The position numbers and the translations under genes are program-made. From Megamerina dolium (taxonomy: Eukaryota > Arthropoda > Insecta > Diptera > Megamerinidae), in assembly GCA_963854835.1 (NCBI GenBank), contig OY978525.1, positions 75,694,128 to 75,758,127 of the forward strand: a DNA stretch of 64,000 nucleotides. Direction: 5' to 3'. The notes beneath the pieces were generated by a model. It saw nothing but the letters and a program-made list of their open reading frames with translations, was not told the origin of the DNA and did no database searches. Positions 34,629-46,814 of this stretch are shown piece after piece (the first letter of the stretch is position 1; each line of letters begins with the position of its first letter).

Positions 34629-34975
34629 GTGGGTGCCGTAGATCAGAGGTTAGTACTTTGGCCTTCTGATCTGTAGGTCGTGGTTCAATCCCCGGCTGAT
34701 GCATACAATTTAATATCGAAAAGATTTTTCTTTCGAACAGTACCCACCTGTCGGCAAGCAATTGGCAATTCTTCCGACTGTAACAACTTCCCATGAAAAA
34801 GCTTCTAAACGAACTCTGTGACAAAGCTCAGAAAAAGTGATGTCACAAGGGTACTGACTTTCGGAACCGGCTAAAATAAGAACGTCCCTTCTAATACTGT
34901 CCAAAATTTAAGACGCACAACAGTAATGGAAGAAAAGCTCGGCTAATGGGGCTTTAAGTGCCACATATTAATTTT
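34629..34975 (+). mobile_element. tRNA-derived SINE, outer right arm
   Basis: Mirror of 11895-12245. Head TAGATCAGAGGTTAGTA and GGTTCAATCCC, body, tail taagtgccacatatta. Confidence 0.85.
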
Positions 34976-35033
34976 TTTTAATATTTATACATATATAAAA
35001 TATTGATATATATATATATATACACACTCACAC

Positions 35034-35105
<72 letters not shown>

Positions 35106-35185
35106 ATATACATATATATATACATATACATACATATATATATATATATACACATATATATCTACATATATATAAATATCTTCTT
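34976..35185. repeat. AT-rich microsatellite, right arm
   Basis: TA repeats with CA and TG variants. No gene. Confidence 0.95.
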
Positions 35186-36122
35186 CTTCTTCTTATGTGG
35201 CCATAACAACCGAATATCGATTTAGGCAGAAAATAACATGCTTCGCCAGCCATCTCTGTTCTTCGCTAGCTGGCGCCAGTTAGAAATTCCAAGCGCCGTC
35301 AGGTTCTCCAGTACTTGGTCTTTCCACCGGAGGTTTGGTCTTCCTCTTCTGCGCCGTTCTCCAGCGGGTTCCGACTATAACACCTTCTTAGCTGGAGCGT
35401 GTTCTTCCATTCGCTCGACATGACCTAGCCAGCGCAGCCGCTGGATTTTGATGCGCTTTACTATGTCAATATCGGCATACAGCTCGTACAGCTCATGGTT
35501 GTACCTTATTCGGTACTCGCCACCAACGCAAATAGGTCCAAAGATCCTGCGTAGGACTTTTCTCTCGAAAACTCCAAGCATTCGCTCATCCGAGGTGGAA
35601 ATTGTCCAGGATTCAGCGCCATATGTTAGGACAGGCATGATGAGAGACTTGTAAAGTGTAGTTTTCGTTCTTCGAGAGAGGGCTCGACTTCTCAATTGCT
35701 TACTCAGCCCAAAGTAACACCTGTTAGCAAGAGTTATCCTACGCATGATCTCCAAGCTGACGTCATTACTGCTGTTAATGCTGGTTCCAAGATAGACAAA
35801 GTCCCTTACTACTTCAAAAGCGTAGTTGTCAACAGTGACGTGCTGTCCAAGACGCCGGGACTCTTTGTTTGTTGACACTAGATACTTCGTCTTGCCCTCG
35901 TTCACCGTGAGACCCATCCGACGCGACTCTCTTTCCAACTCTGAGAATGCTGCACTGACTGCTCGCGTGTTCATGCCGATTATGTCAATATCGTCAGCAT
36001 ACGTTAACAGCATGACACTTTTGTTGAAGATCAGCAGCTCGTATTATTTTCTCCATAATAAGATTGAAGAAGTCGCACGATAACGAATCACCTTGTCTGA
36101 AACCCCGTTCGGTATTATACGG
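35186..36122 (-). pseudogene. RTE-type LINE, 3' part with reverse transcriptase fragment
   Basis: Minus strand. Near 36115 the frame reads [14 protein letters not shown], an RT block, then shifts frame and continues at 36013-35375 with TYADDIDIIG (catalytic Asp pair), GLTVNEGKTKYL, the thumb (LMPVLTYGAESWT) and the typical RTE end (RWLGHVERME). A further frame change leads to TSGGKTKYW and NWRQLA-like words before a GAAGAA tail at about 35190. 5'-truncated at a TA tract near 36122. Beyond 35308 it lies outside palindrome 1. Confidence 0.82.
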
Positions 36123-36355
<233 letters not shown>

Positions 36356-37570
36356 AAGGGTTATCCATTTCGCGGTTTCAAAAGTATAGGGCTAGAATTC
36401 GACATCTGTCAAACTGAGTTGTTAAAACAATTTCTTTCTGTGCCACAGCCACATATCGTGCTTTAAGAGGAGATTATGGTTTACATAATCGTCCAACTAC
36501 GCAAGCAATTGGCAAAATTGTGAATAAATATGAAGAGACTGGATCGGTTACAGATATTGTAAGGCCTGTGCATCATCGTTTCGCTCGTACCACCGAAAAT
36601 GTCGCTGCTGTAAGTGAAAGTGTGCCGAAGACCCGAATGTGTCGATTCCTCGTCGTTCTCAGGAATTAGGACTGTCTTACGGCACATTATGGCGTATATT
36701 GCATTTGGATCTACACCTACTTCCATATAAAATCCAGCTCACACAACAACTGAAGCCAGCTGACCATTCACAACGTCGTAGATACGTCGAATGGGTGCTT
36801 GAACAACAGGCGGTGGACGGCGATTTTTCGAACAAAATTTTCTTCAGCGACGAAGCGCATTTCTCACTCAGTGAGTATGTTAACAAACAAAATTGTCGTA
36901 TTTGGGGTTCTGAGAATCCTCAAGTAATTGAAGAGAGGCCACTACATCCACAAAGTCACTGCTTGGTGCGCTCTTTGGTCCGGAGGTGTGATTGGGCCTT
37001 ACTTCTTCGAAAATTCGAAAACGACGATGGAACGACTGTTACCGTCAATTCGGAGCGTTATGGTCATATGATAACCGACTTTTTTTTGCCTGCTATTGAA
37101 GAATATGACTTAGAGAATATGTGGTTTCAACAAGACGGTGCCACATGCCACACAACTCGAGCGAATATGGCTTTATTGCAAGAGAAATTTTCTGGCCGCG
37201 TAATTTCTCGTCGTGGCGATATCAAGTGGCCACCAAGATCATGCGATTTGACACCGCTTGACTTTTTTTGTGGGGCTACGCGAAAGACCGTGTTTATGCA
37301 GATAAACCTTTAACTCTTGAACACCTAAAAACCAACATTCGTCACGTTATGGCTGAGATACCGCCCAATATGTGTCAAAAAGTGGTCGAAAATTACCTCA
37401 AAAGAATCGATGCTTGCAACAATTCGCGTGGTGGTCATTTAAATGATGTAGTATTTCACACATAGTGTAAACGTTCAAACTTTATAATAAAAAAGAAATA
37501 TCATGACAAAAAATATTTTATATGTGTTTTATTTACATTTACTTTTGAAACCGCAAAATGGATAACCCTT
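36356..37570 (+). mobile_element. Tc1/mariner element, copy 1
   Basis: Terminal inverted repeats AAGGGTTATCCATTT... and ...GGATAACCCTT, flanked by TA on both sides. The N-terminal coding part carries an ~80-bp deletion relative to copy 2. It sits inside a TA microsatellite. Confidence 0.9.
36446..37464 (+). pseudogene. Tc1/mariner transposase, copy 1 (lacks start, frameshifted)
   Basis: The N-terminal start and first ~22 residues seen in copy 2 are deleted. The helix-turn-helix part (YGLHNRPTTQAIGKIV) and the catalytic domain follow: FFSDEAHFS (first Asp), WFQQDGATCHTT (second Asp) and RSCDLTPLDFF (third Asp), with about 36 residues between the last two by my count. Frame changes occur near 36640, 36930 and 37265. 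It ends GGHLNDVVFHT as in copy 2. Confidence 0.82.
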
Positions 37571-38100
<530 letters not shown>

Positions 38101-38521
38101 CATTTAAAAAATCGCTTACCAAAATTAAATCACAAATGTATGTACTTACATTAAAAGATATACCTTTGGGAACATATTTATATACCTACATAGTTAACTC
38201 AAATATAAATTTATAGCAGCATGTAAAATACAGAGGTCACTCATTTCATATAAAAACTAAATCACATACTTATATGTACTAATCTATATATTGCAAGTTA
38301 AATTTATAGGATCAAAATGCCAATGAATCATTTTAAAATTACTGTGGTGGCTCAAATATTTTACTACTTTCACATATTTGTTTTATTAAAATGTGATTAT
38401 AAGGACAACGCGTGTCTCATATACCTGAAACAAAAACCCCTCTCTTCACCCCTTGTGTCCCTCGCTGAAAACAAAATGTGTTTCATGCAAATATTTTTGT
38501 GTTTAAACAGGACCAATATAT

Positions 38522-38928
38522 TGTAATGAGTATCGATGGTTGGCCACTCGTCAATAATTATGAATGACACGAATATTGGCAGCATCGAAACAAAAACAAA
38601 TAAGCGATAACCAGAACAAGCCAACGAAGAAGAAAGAGAGGAATCTCGACTACGATGAAGGAAGATTTTTGAGTGTTACCACAGAGTATAAATAGGGTTA
38701 GTTGTTGACAAAAAGATTAATGGAATTCCGAAAGTGATCGCGCAAATATTGATACAGTGTCAGAGGCAAAAGTTGCAAGTACATTAAAGAGTTATTGTAA
38801 ATGGTTGATTGTAAATGGAGTTGATTGAATAAATTCTTGCTGTATATAGTTGTACAAAATAAGTGTTGCAATTACTATTAGCAGAATCCAGTGTTCGAAC
38901 AAGGTTCATTCAAATTAAAAAAGTAACA
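38522..38928 (+). repeat. Solo LTR related to the palindrome 1 element
   Basis: 407 bp, TGTAATGAG ... AGTAACA, clearly related to but diverged from 24970-25813 and without the SINE. Flanking tetranucleotides atat and acat may be a mutated target duplication. From 38929 to 39428 nothing recognisable is seen. Confidence 0.82.
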
Positions 38929-39968
38929 ACATATTAAATTGAAGTGCGCGATCTGAAACTTTACACAAACTCCTCAGATTTGGGTATCCTTAAACCACTT
39001 ACGAAATATTTGCTAGGTGAATAAATACAAGGTGGTGTTAATAACTGATTTGGGGTTTTTAAGAAGTTTTACTTCTATAACTTGTACGCGCAAATTTTTT
39101 AAATATACATTTTAATACAAATACGCAAATACAAAAGTATTTATTTATTACAAAAAAGTTGTTCTTGTTTACATTTATATTTGAAATGTGTAAGCGTGTT
39201 GGGTACCATGGGAAAAATAAATTTCGTAGTTCAAAAAATTCTTACGACGTGCGTCGTTTCGCATGTTCTAAACATGTTCTATACTAAAATTATCTTATAA
39301 ATAAATACAACTGAATTTAGCTCTCTTTGTTCGAAGCAAATAGTGCAGTTGCTTTCTTACAGAAAATTTGAGTGAATAGATACATCTAAAAGATAGAATT
39401 CGTCTTTTAGAAATGTCTGAAACCAGATACATATATGCTTAGAGAATTCTCACTTTCCAGAATACAAAATTTTGACGAGAATAACCAGAAATCAGCGGGA
39501 GTGGACATTGCTGTTGAACGTGTGTGAACCGAAATATCAGAAGAAATAGAAGTGGAAAATCGAACAAATTGTTCGACATGATATTAAAATAAGACGAAAG
39601 CGTAATGCACATACAAAAGCAAACATGCATTCAGATTTTGTATTGTTTACATTTTTGAATTTTGATATTGTTGGATTATATTCAATAATATTTCATAATT
39701 TATAATTATTTGTTTAATATTATTTATTATTTGTGATTTAAGTAATATTTATTATTTAGACGTAATTTATTTATTTCATTTAATTTGTTTTTTAAATCGT
39801 GATATCTTATTTTATTTAAAAAAATTAGAGTTTAAAATATTTACAAAAATTTATGATTACAAAATCATTGTCTGAAAAATAAAAATGCGTTAACAATATG
39901 CAATACGCATGTGCAATCAATTTTTATGCTATCCATATATGTACATAAGTACATACATATCTGCATAT

Positions 39969-40350
39969 TGTTACGTTTTTATTTTGTGAACGTTTAATTC
40001 TATTTGAATCAACCTTGTTCGATCACTGGATTCTGTTAATAATAATTGCAACACTTATTTGGTATAATTATATACAGCAACATATTGTAACTAGTATCGA
40101 TAGTTGATTACTCATCACTATTGTGACTGACACTATTGGCAGCATCGAAACGAATGTCAACAAAAAGAAATAATCGATAACCAGAACAAGCCAACGAGAA
40201 AGGAAGAGAAGAATCTCGATAAAGGAAAATTCTTTCTCGTTGGAGTGTTCTGATTATCGCCTATTCATTTTGTTGACAATCGTTTCGATGCTGCCAACAT
40301 TCGTGTCATTCACAATAGTGGTGAGTAACCAACCATCGATACTCGTTACA
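39969..40350 (-). repeat. Solo LTR with internal inverted duplication
   Basis: Starts and ends like the TGTAAC...GTAACA family (minus strand), flanked by ATAT on both sides, a 4-bp target duplication. Inside, 40086-40232 is a plus-strand copy of the first ~147 bp of the LTR facing the minus-strand copy 40350-40231, so this part forms a hairpin. Confidence 0.8.
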
Positions 40351-40442
40351 ATATATACAATCAAAATGAGAAAAATTTCGCACGCATGTCAATCGCCGAT
40401 TGTAAACCCTCTCAATTTCGTTTCTTTCTATTTGCCTATATA

Positions 40443-40919
40443 AGCTGCATTCTTTACTAAGCGAGTTGCAAAAGAACACCAACTCGCATTTAATTTCCGT
40501 TTTACTTGAATATAATTTCCCTATAGTTGCTTAGCAACGCTGGTGGTATATATGGTTGTTCGTGAAATTTGTAAACGAAATAAAAATAAAAAAGAAGCAA
40601 TTCTGCGGAATCTGTGGTAAATAAATTCGTTTATTTAAAAAAAAAAATTTTATTTGCACTTGCTTTATTTTGCTCATTTTTGTTTATATTTACAATAATT
40701 TGACGTGTTGTTGAAATTTCCCAAGCATATTCCAGTAGCCCATTCACAATAGTGCTGTTTTTTTTTACTTTCCAACACTCTAACTCAGGTCGACTAAAAT
40801 ATAAGCAAGTTCAATTGAACTCAGTTAAAATAGGCGATGTCGCTTATTTTTGCTATTGCTTTGCATGCAGTTCGGCAAATAAGCGTGAGTTCTTTTGCAA
40901 CTCGCAGCAGAACGCAGCT
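40443..40919. mobile_element. 477-bp MITE, copy 1
   Basis: Terminal inverted repeats begin AGCTGC and end GCAGCT, extending about 40 bp imperfectly (cgagttgcaaaagaac inside). Inserted in TATATA; the right arm of palindrome 2 (about 42735) shows the empty site tttgcctatataaaa. No ORF of note; the superfamily is not determined. Confidence 0.78.
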
Positions 40920-41526
40920 ATAAAAAGTATGTGTACTCAGCAAATTCTGTATTTTTCATTGATAATTGCACTCAATCGGCAACACATTTGTTGACAATTT
41001 TGAAGGTTGTGCCATCCATCAGGCACCAAAAAGAAGAGGAAGAAACTCCAACACACCAATTTGTTGATCTTTCGTCAATTACACTCGCATTTGTACGCAC
41101 CTGAACATCTACGCTTGCGTATTTGTTAGTGCTTTCGCACTCGTTTCTGGAGGAAGAAAGACTCATAAAATTTCTGTTTTGCCTTCCATATACCATACAA
41201 AACAAATTTACACATGCGTAACAAGGCGGGTCGAATTTGTATGAAGAAAAAACCGCGACAAATCGTATATCAAAAACTGAAACAACCATAGATTCTAGGT
41301 AAATTTTTGCAAGATACCGCCGATGTAAAACCAATTTTGACTCCTCGCCTTTCCACAGGTAAATATTTTTGTCTATTTTATATTAAAATATAATTTTTGT
41401 ACGAAAAAACATACTTTTTTTTAAATGAGAGGGGAAAATTAATTTTAGACCCTTCTTTTCTCGGGATTACAGTAATTTCTATTTTTGCTATAAGATTTGT
41501 GACCAACAAATTTGAGTTGCTTTAAT

Positions 41527-42003
41527 AGCTGCATTCTCTTGTAAGCTAGTTGCAAACGAACACCAACTCGTATATAATTTCCCTTTTACTTGAATATAAT
41601 TTCCCTTTAGTTACTTAGCAACGTTGGTGGTATATATGGTTGTTCGTGAAATTTGTAAACGAAATAAAAATAAAAAAGAAGCAATTCTGCGAAATCTGTA
41701 GTAAATATATTCGTTTATTTAAAATAAATTTATATTTGCACTTGCTTTACTTTGCTTAGTTTTGTTTATATTTACAATAATTTGACGTGTTGTTGAAATT
41801 TCCGAAGCACATTCTAGTAGTCTATTCACAATAGTGTTGTTTTTTTACTTTGCAACACTATAACTCAGGTCGTTTAAGATATAAGCGAGATCAATTGAAC
41901 TCGGTTAAAATAGGCGATGTCGCTTATTTTTGTTGTAGCTTCGCATGTTTTTCGGCAAATAAGCAAGTGTTCTTTTGTAACTCGCGTGCAAAAGAACGTA
42001 GCT
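41527..42003. mobile_element. 477-bp MITE, copy 2
   Basis: Same length and organisation as copy 1 with scattered substitutions. AGCTGC at 41527, GTAGCT at 41998-42003, TA next to both ends. Confidence 0.78.
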
Positions 42004-42783
42004 AATATATTACGCAGTTGTGAAATTGTTTTTCATATGGAAGACAAAATAGAAATTTGTTCAGTCTTTTTTTTCCCCAAGAAACGAGATCAAAAGCAAC
42101 AATAAATACGCAAGCGTAGATACGTGTGTGTACTAGAGTGCAACAGGAATGTATTCGCTTGCATCTTTAAGACATTGATATTAGAATAGAATCTCTCATT
42201 CATTCTCTCTAGGCAAATACGAATTAGAAATAGAATGGAATGGAGCATATGTTTCGTTTTGATACAATAAGTACAATCTCAACATTTGCAAATGGAAGTA
42301 TAGCATTTGAGAGTACTCAATGCAAAAAATACAGTAGATAAGACAACATGTCACGGCAAGACGCAGTAATATAAATCAGCAGTGCCTGTCATGAAAAGCA
42401 AAAACACTTATAACGTACAACATATACGTAGTACTCTAAAACTCTCGTATTACTCTCAAATATTCGTTTATTTGAAGAGAAAAAACGAATGTATGGAATA
42501 TTTCTTGTAGCAGAAATGAGTGGAGTATTCTCGCAGCGCTTTGGTGTGTACCAATGCGAGTGTAATCGACGAAAGACGAACGATTTGGTATGTTAGCGTG
42601 TCTTCCTCTTGATTTTGGTGGTTGATGCATGGCACAAAATGACAAAATCTTCAAAAATGCTACAAATTCAATCGCAAGTGCTGTGTTGCCGATAGAGTGA
42701 AATTATTACATTACATACATATATTTTTTATATAGGCAAATAGAAAGAAACGAAATTGAGAGAGATATGTATGTACGTTTGTA

Positions 42784-44089
42784 AAGGGTTACCCATTTCG
42801 CGGTTTGAAAAGTATAGGGCTAGAATTCGACATCTGTCAAACTGAGTTGTTAAAACAATTTCTTTCTTTTTCAGTTCAAAGTCTGACATTTGCGAAAATG
42901 GATCGCTTAACTATCGCACAACGCATTAAAATTGTAAAAACCTACTACAAAAATGGTGATTCTGCCACAGCCACATATCGTGCTTTAAGAGGAGATTATG
43001 GTTTACATAATCGTCCAACTACGCAAGCAATTGGCAAAATTGTGAAGAAATATGAAGAGACTGGATCGGTTACAGATATTGTAAGGCCTGTGCATCATCG
43101 TTTCGCTCGTACCACCGAAAATATTGCTGCTGTAAGTGAAAGTGTTGCCGAAGACCCGAATGTGTCGATTCCTCGTCGTTCTCAGGAATTAAGACTGTCT
43201 TACGGCACATTATGGCGTATATTGCATTTGGATCTACACCTACTTCCATATAAAATCCAGCTCACACAACAACTGAAGCCAGCTGACCATTCACAACGTC
43301 GTAGATACGTCGAATGGGTGCTTGAACAGGCGGTGGACGGCGATTTTTCGAACAAATTTTTCTTCAGCGACGAAGCGCATTTCTCACTCGGTGGGTATGT
43401 TAACAAACGAAATTGTCGTATTTGGGGTTCTGAGAACCTCAAGTAATTGAAGAGAGGCCACTACATCCACAAAAAGTCACTGCTTGGTGCGCTCTTTGGT
43501 CCGGAGGTGTGATTGGACCTTACTTCTTCGAAAATTCGAAAACGACGATGGAATGACTGTCACCGTCAATTCGGAGCATTATGGTCATATGATAACCGAC
43601 TTTTTTTTGCCTGCTATTGAAGAATACGACTTAGAGAATATGTGGTTTCAACAAGACGGTGCCACATGCCACACAACTCGAGCGAATATGGCTTTATTGC
43701 AAGAGAAATTTTCTGGCCCCGTAATTCTCGTCGTGGCGATATCAAGTGGCCACCAAGATCATGCAATTTGACACCGCTTGACTTTTTTTTGTGGGGCTAC
43801 AAGAAAGACCGTGTTTATGCAGATAAACCTTTAACTCTTGAGCACCTAAAAACCAACATTCGTCATGTTATGGCTGAGATACCGCCCAATATGTGTCAAA
43901 AAGTGGTCGAAAATTACCTCAAAAGAATCGATGCTTGCAACAATTCGCGTGGTGGTCATTTAAATGATGTAGTATTTCACACATAATGTCAACGTTCAAA
44001 CTTTATAATAAAAAAGAAATATCATGATAAAAAATATTTTATGTGTTTTATTTACATTTACTTTTGAAACCGCAAAATGGATAACCCTT
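42784..44089 (+). mobile_element. Tc1/mariner element, copy 2 (1.3 kb)
   Basis: AAGGGTTACCCATTT ... GGATAACCCTT with flanking TA at 42782-42783 and 44090-44091. It interrupts the right arm of palindrome 2, whose left arm shows the uninterrupted sequence around 39955. Confidence 0.92.
42898..43986 (+). pseudogene. Tc1/mariner transposase, copy 2 (full length, two frameshifts)
   Basis: Starts MDRLTIAQRIKIVKTYY at 42898 with a helix-turn-helix DNA-binding N-terminus (DUF4817-like). Catalytic blocks FFSDEAHFS, WFQQDGATCH and NLTPLDFFLWGY follow. In this copy the third block reads Asn where copy 1 has Asp, so a key acid is also changed. One-base losses near 43437 and 43724 break the frame. It ends HLNDVVFHT. 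Normal length for the family but inactive. Confidence 0.85.
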
Positions 44090-44884
44090 TACATATATGG
44101 ATAGAATAAAATTTGATTGCACATGCGTTTTTGATATCGATAATGCATTTTTATTTTTCAGATAATGCTATTATAATACATAAAGTTTTTGTATATAATT
44201 TCAATGATTCTAATTTTTTGAAATAAAATAAGATGTTTTTGAAAAAAATTAAATGAAATAAATAAATTATGTCTAAATAATAAATATTACTTAAATAATA
44301 AATAATAAATAATATTAAATAAATGAATATAGATTATGAAATATTATTGAATATGATCACACAGTATCAAATTTTATAAATGTAAACGATATAAAATCTG
44401 AACACACGTTTTTGTATGTGCAGTCCGCTTTTGTCTCGTTTCAATATCATGTCGCTTTGTATCTTACTGTGTGATCGAACCATTTGCTCGATGGTCCACT
44501 TCTATTTCTTCTGATTTTTCGGTTCACACACGTTCAACAGCAATGTTCACTCCCGCTGATTTCTGGTTATTCTCGTCAAAATTTTGTATACTGGAAAGTG
44601 AGAATTCTCTAAGCATATATGTCTCTGCTATTACAGAGAGCACATACATTGTACGTAATTACTTTGTGATGTCTTAAAAAGGCATATATACGATATGTAA
44701 CATAAACAGAAGTTACAATGGTGGATCATGTCAAAACAAATATACTCATACACATAACAATCAATCGAATAAATGTAATTGAATTTTTTTATAAAACAAA
44801 AAAATCAAATAAAAATATTTATCCCATATTTATATGTAGATGACTTTATTTATTCTAATAGTAGTAATTAGATGAAATTCTTAC

Positions 44885-44960
44885 CTCGAAAATATAAAAT
44901 GTCCGGATAACTATTTAAGAGTTGTCTCGTTGGTGTTTCGGAGCGTGCACGTGGCATCAC
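44885..44960 (-). CDS. Strn-Mlck: Giant muscle Ig gene: linker exon toward Fn3/kinase part
   Basis: Acceptor ctcatctatag before 44960 (phase 0) and donor GTAAGAA after 44885 (phase 1). It encodes VMPRARSETPTRQ followed by LLNSYPDILYFR. The in-frame entry from the exon ending at 45248 and the basic RS-x-TP style match what I remember of the segment just before the fibronectin domain of Stretchin-Mlck. No following exon could be found in the remaining 44.9 kb, so the downstream part must lie beyond the window or be lost. This is an inferred exon: splice sites and phase support it, homology is from memory. Confidence 0.55.
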
Positions 44961-45094
44961 CTATAGATGAGTATTATAATATAAATTTCAGATAAAAATG
45001 TCGTAACTATTAATGATCATTTGAATTGAATTGAAAACAAAAATCGGATTTAAAGCAAAATCAGCATTTGCAGTTTGAAAGCATTAAAGATAAC

Positions 45095-45121
45095 TTATTC
45101 TTTCTTTTTTGGGGTTTTAAT
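45095..45121 (-). CDS. Strn-Mlck: Giant muscle Ig gene: alternative terminal exon (8 residues)
   Basis: Acceptor cgcttcttctag precedes 45121 in phase 0. The exon reads IKTPKKKE then TAA at 45097-45095. Spliced to the exon ending at 45248 it gives a short isoform that stops right after the last Ig domain. It competes with the exon at 44885-44960. No perfect AATAAA was seen downstream before 44960, so 3' end formation is uncertain. Confidence 0.5.
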   Translation of the reverse strand: MKTPKKKE

Positions 45122-45247
45122 CTAGAAGAAGCGAAAAAGAAAGCAGCAATGTATTAGTGTAATAGTAATATATAGTAAATACATAAAAAAAAAAATGATG
45201 TAATATGATGAGAGATGGTGGTATAAAGGAAACTATTATAGACTTAC

Positions 45248-45420
45248 CGTAACGGTAACAAATATTCTATCTGTTCCGAAATTATTCCGTGCTACCACAA
45301 AGTAAGTGCCTGAATCGGTAATCTGTGATTTCTGAACTGCGAATCTTGTGTAATCATCAGATACTTCCTTACTAACACGATCGGATTTAGTGATATCTTT
45401 TGTACCCTTCATGAAAGTTA
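45248..45420 (-). CDS. Strn-Mlck: Giant muscle Ig gene: second half of last Ig domain
   Basis: Acceptor tttcgcttcag, phase 1; donor GTAAGTC, phase 0. Completes the I-set Ig begun in the previous exon: LTFMKGTKDIT, then DSGTYFVVARNNFGTDR with the F-strand Tyr. The usual F-strand Cys is Val here. It is too short for a Met-based ORF scan but follows from matching splice phases on both sides. It is the only exon in the run that leaves the phase 1 pattern, at its 3' end, which fits a boundary between the Ig run and alternative tails. Confidence 0.75.
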
Positions 45421-45493
45421 CTGAAGCGAAAAGTACAAAATTGATTAGTTAAAGTATAAATGCTAATACGTGAAATTAATGGAACTAGCGTAC

Positions 45494-46204
45494 GTTTTGG
45501 CTTTGGATCGCCTGCAATTCTAAATGAAATTGAGAATGGATCACCAACAGCTATCAGCATTTCTGTGTCGGGCCTGGAGAGAAATAACGGGGGCCGTTCA
45601 TTTTTTGGTGCACCGATCGAAACATCCACATTGGCATGTGATTCAATGCATCCAAACGAATTTGATGCACGACAAGTATATGTCCCCTCGATTTCCGGTG
45701 TAACATTAATAATAGCTAGTGTGTAAACACCTCGTTCCATAAATGTCTTAACATTTGGTTGTCCTAAAAGAGGTTGCCGCTCACGATACCACTGCACATC
45801 AATTGGGGTACTTGTTTGCATGAACTCGGCAGATATAGCAATAGTACCACCGTTAGAGACGGTTTGGCTGCCAAGTTGAGCAACAAAGTGTGGCTTATTG
45901 GGATCACGATGAAAAAATCCATGCGTCTTTTCCAAGGCAAATTTCTCGCGGCCAGCAAAATCGACCTGGTGGGTGATCTTGTTTTCAGCAACTTCATTGT
46001 AAGCAATGCATGTATACAGTCCTGAATCCTTCTCTGTCGGACTATTGATAACAAGCTTAGAGTAGCCATCAACCAAATCGGTGTGTTGATATTTTTGATC
46101 ATTACTGATCAACTCAGTTCCTTTCATCCATCTAATTTCTGGTCGCGGTTTACCACGCACGCGACATTCCAAAACTAATTCATTCTCACTAATCGAGTAA
46201 GTAT
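45494..46204 (-). CDS. Strn-Mlck: Giant muscle Ig gene: exon with two Ig domains plus half
   Basis: Phase 1 at both ends (acceptor gattctgcag, donor GTACGC); 237 codons. The first Ig starts in the previous exon's A strand and continues DTYSISENELVLECRV ... DSGLYTCIAYN. A linker with THGFFHRDPNKP follows, then a second Ig (PHFVAQLGSQTV ... EGTYTCRASNSFG) and the first half of a third (LFLSRPDTEM ... DPKPK). These are intracellular I-set domains of the titin class, which bind and space myofilament proteins in muscle. Confidence 0.75.
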
Positions 46205-46814
46205 CTGCAGAATCAAATTATATTATTATAACCACTCATTTAAACAATGAATATGATACGATAGATATGTATGTATATACATCAGCCTGATCATTATTTT
46301 GCAGAAATACATTTGGGATGTACACGTACACGGAAGCCGTTTATGTGAAAAGTATAGCCTAATTTAATATATTTGAAAAGCTTGAAAACATATTGATTTG
46401 TAATATTTTTTGGATATGTTTATGAAAACCATAATATATTCTAAGAAAATCTATTTCTTTCATTTTATATGCAAAATATTTGATCAAAATTGCGGATTAA
46501 TATTTAAATCACTTCTATACAGTATATTTTATAGAAAGAAGATATTGAAAATACTGAATACAAATTGGCGAAAGTTGATTAAATTTGACTAAAATATCTC
46601 TACTTTGAACACATTTATCTCCTAAATAGCAAATTAGAATTGTTCAAAACTACAAAAGTCTCTTATAACCACATAATATTCTGATAGGAGCCCCAAAGCA
46701 GACAAATGTGAACAAAATTGTAGTTTCTATTAAATTAATTGCAATTATCAGAAAAAAAAACAATATTTTAAACTAAGTTATTATCCTGTCAATGAAGACA
46801 ATGATGCGTACGTG

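Larger units (their letters stand above)
39429..44622. repeat. Palindrome 2: inverted repeat with nested insertions
   Basis: Outer arms 39429-39965 and 44092-44622 are inverted copies, beginning acatatatgcttagagaa on each side. Inner arms 40355-41225 and 42004-42783 continue the match. Insertions interrupt the symmetry: a solo LTR (39969-40350) and a MITE (40443-40919) in the left arm, and mariner copy 2 (42784-44089) plus about 430 bp extra in the right arm. A second MITE (41527-42003) is near the centre. It could be a foldback-type element or a local inverted duplication. Confidence 0.8.

Noticed and set aside
38101..38521. 69- and 113-codon frames
   Set aside because: No motif, no splice context and AT-rich composition; I see no support for a gene.
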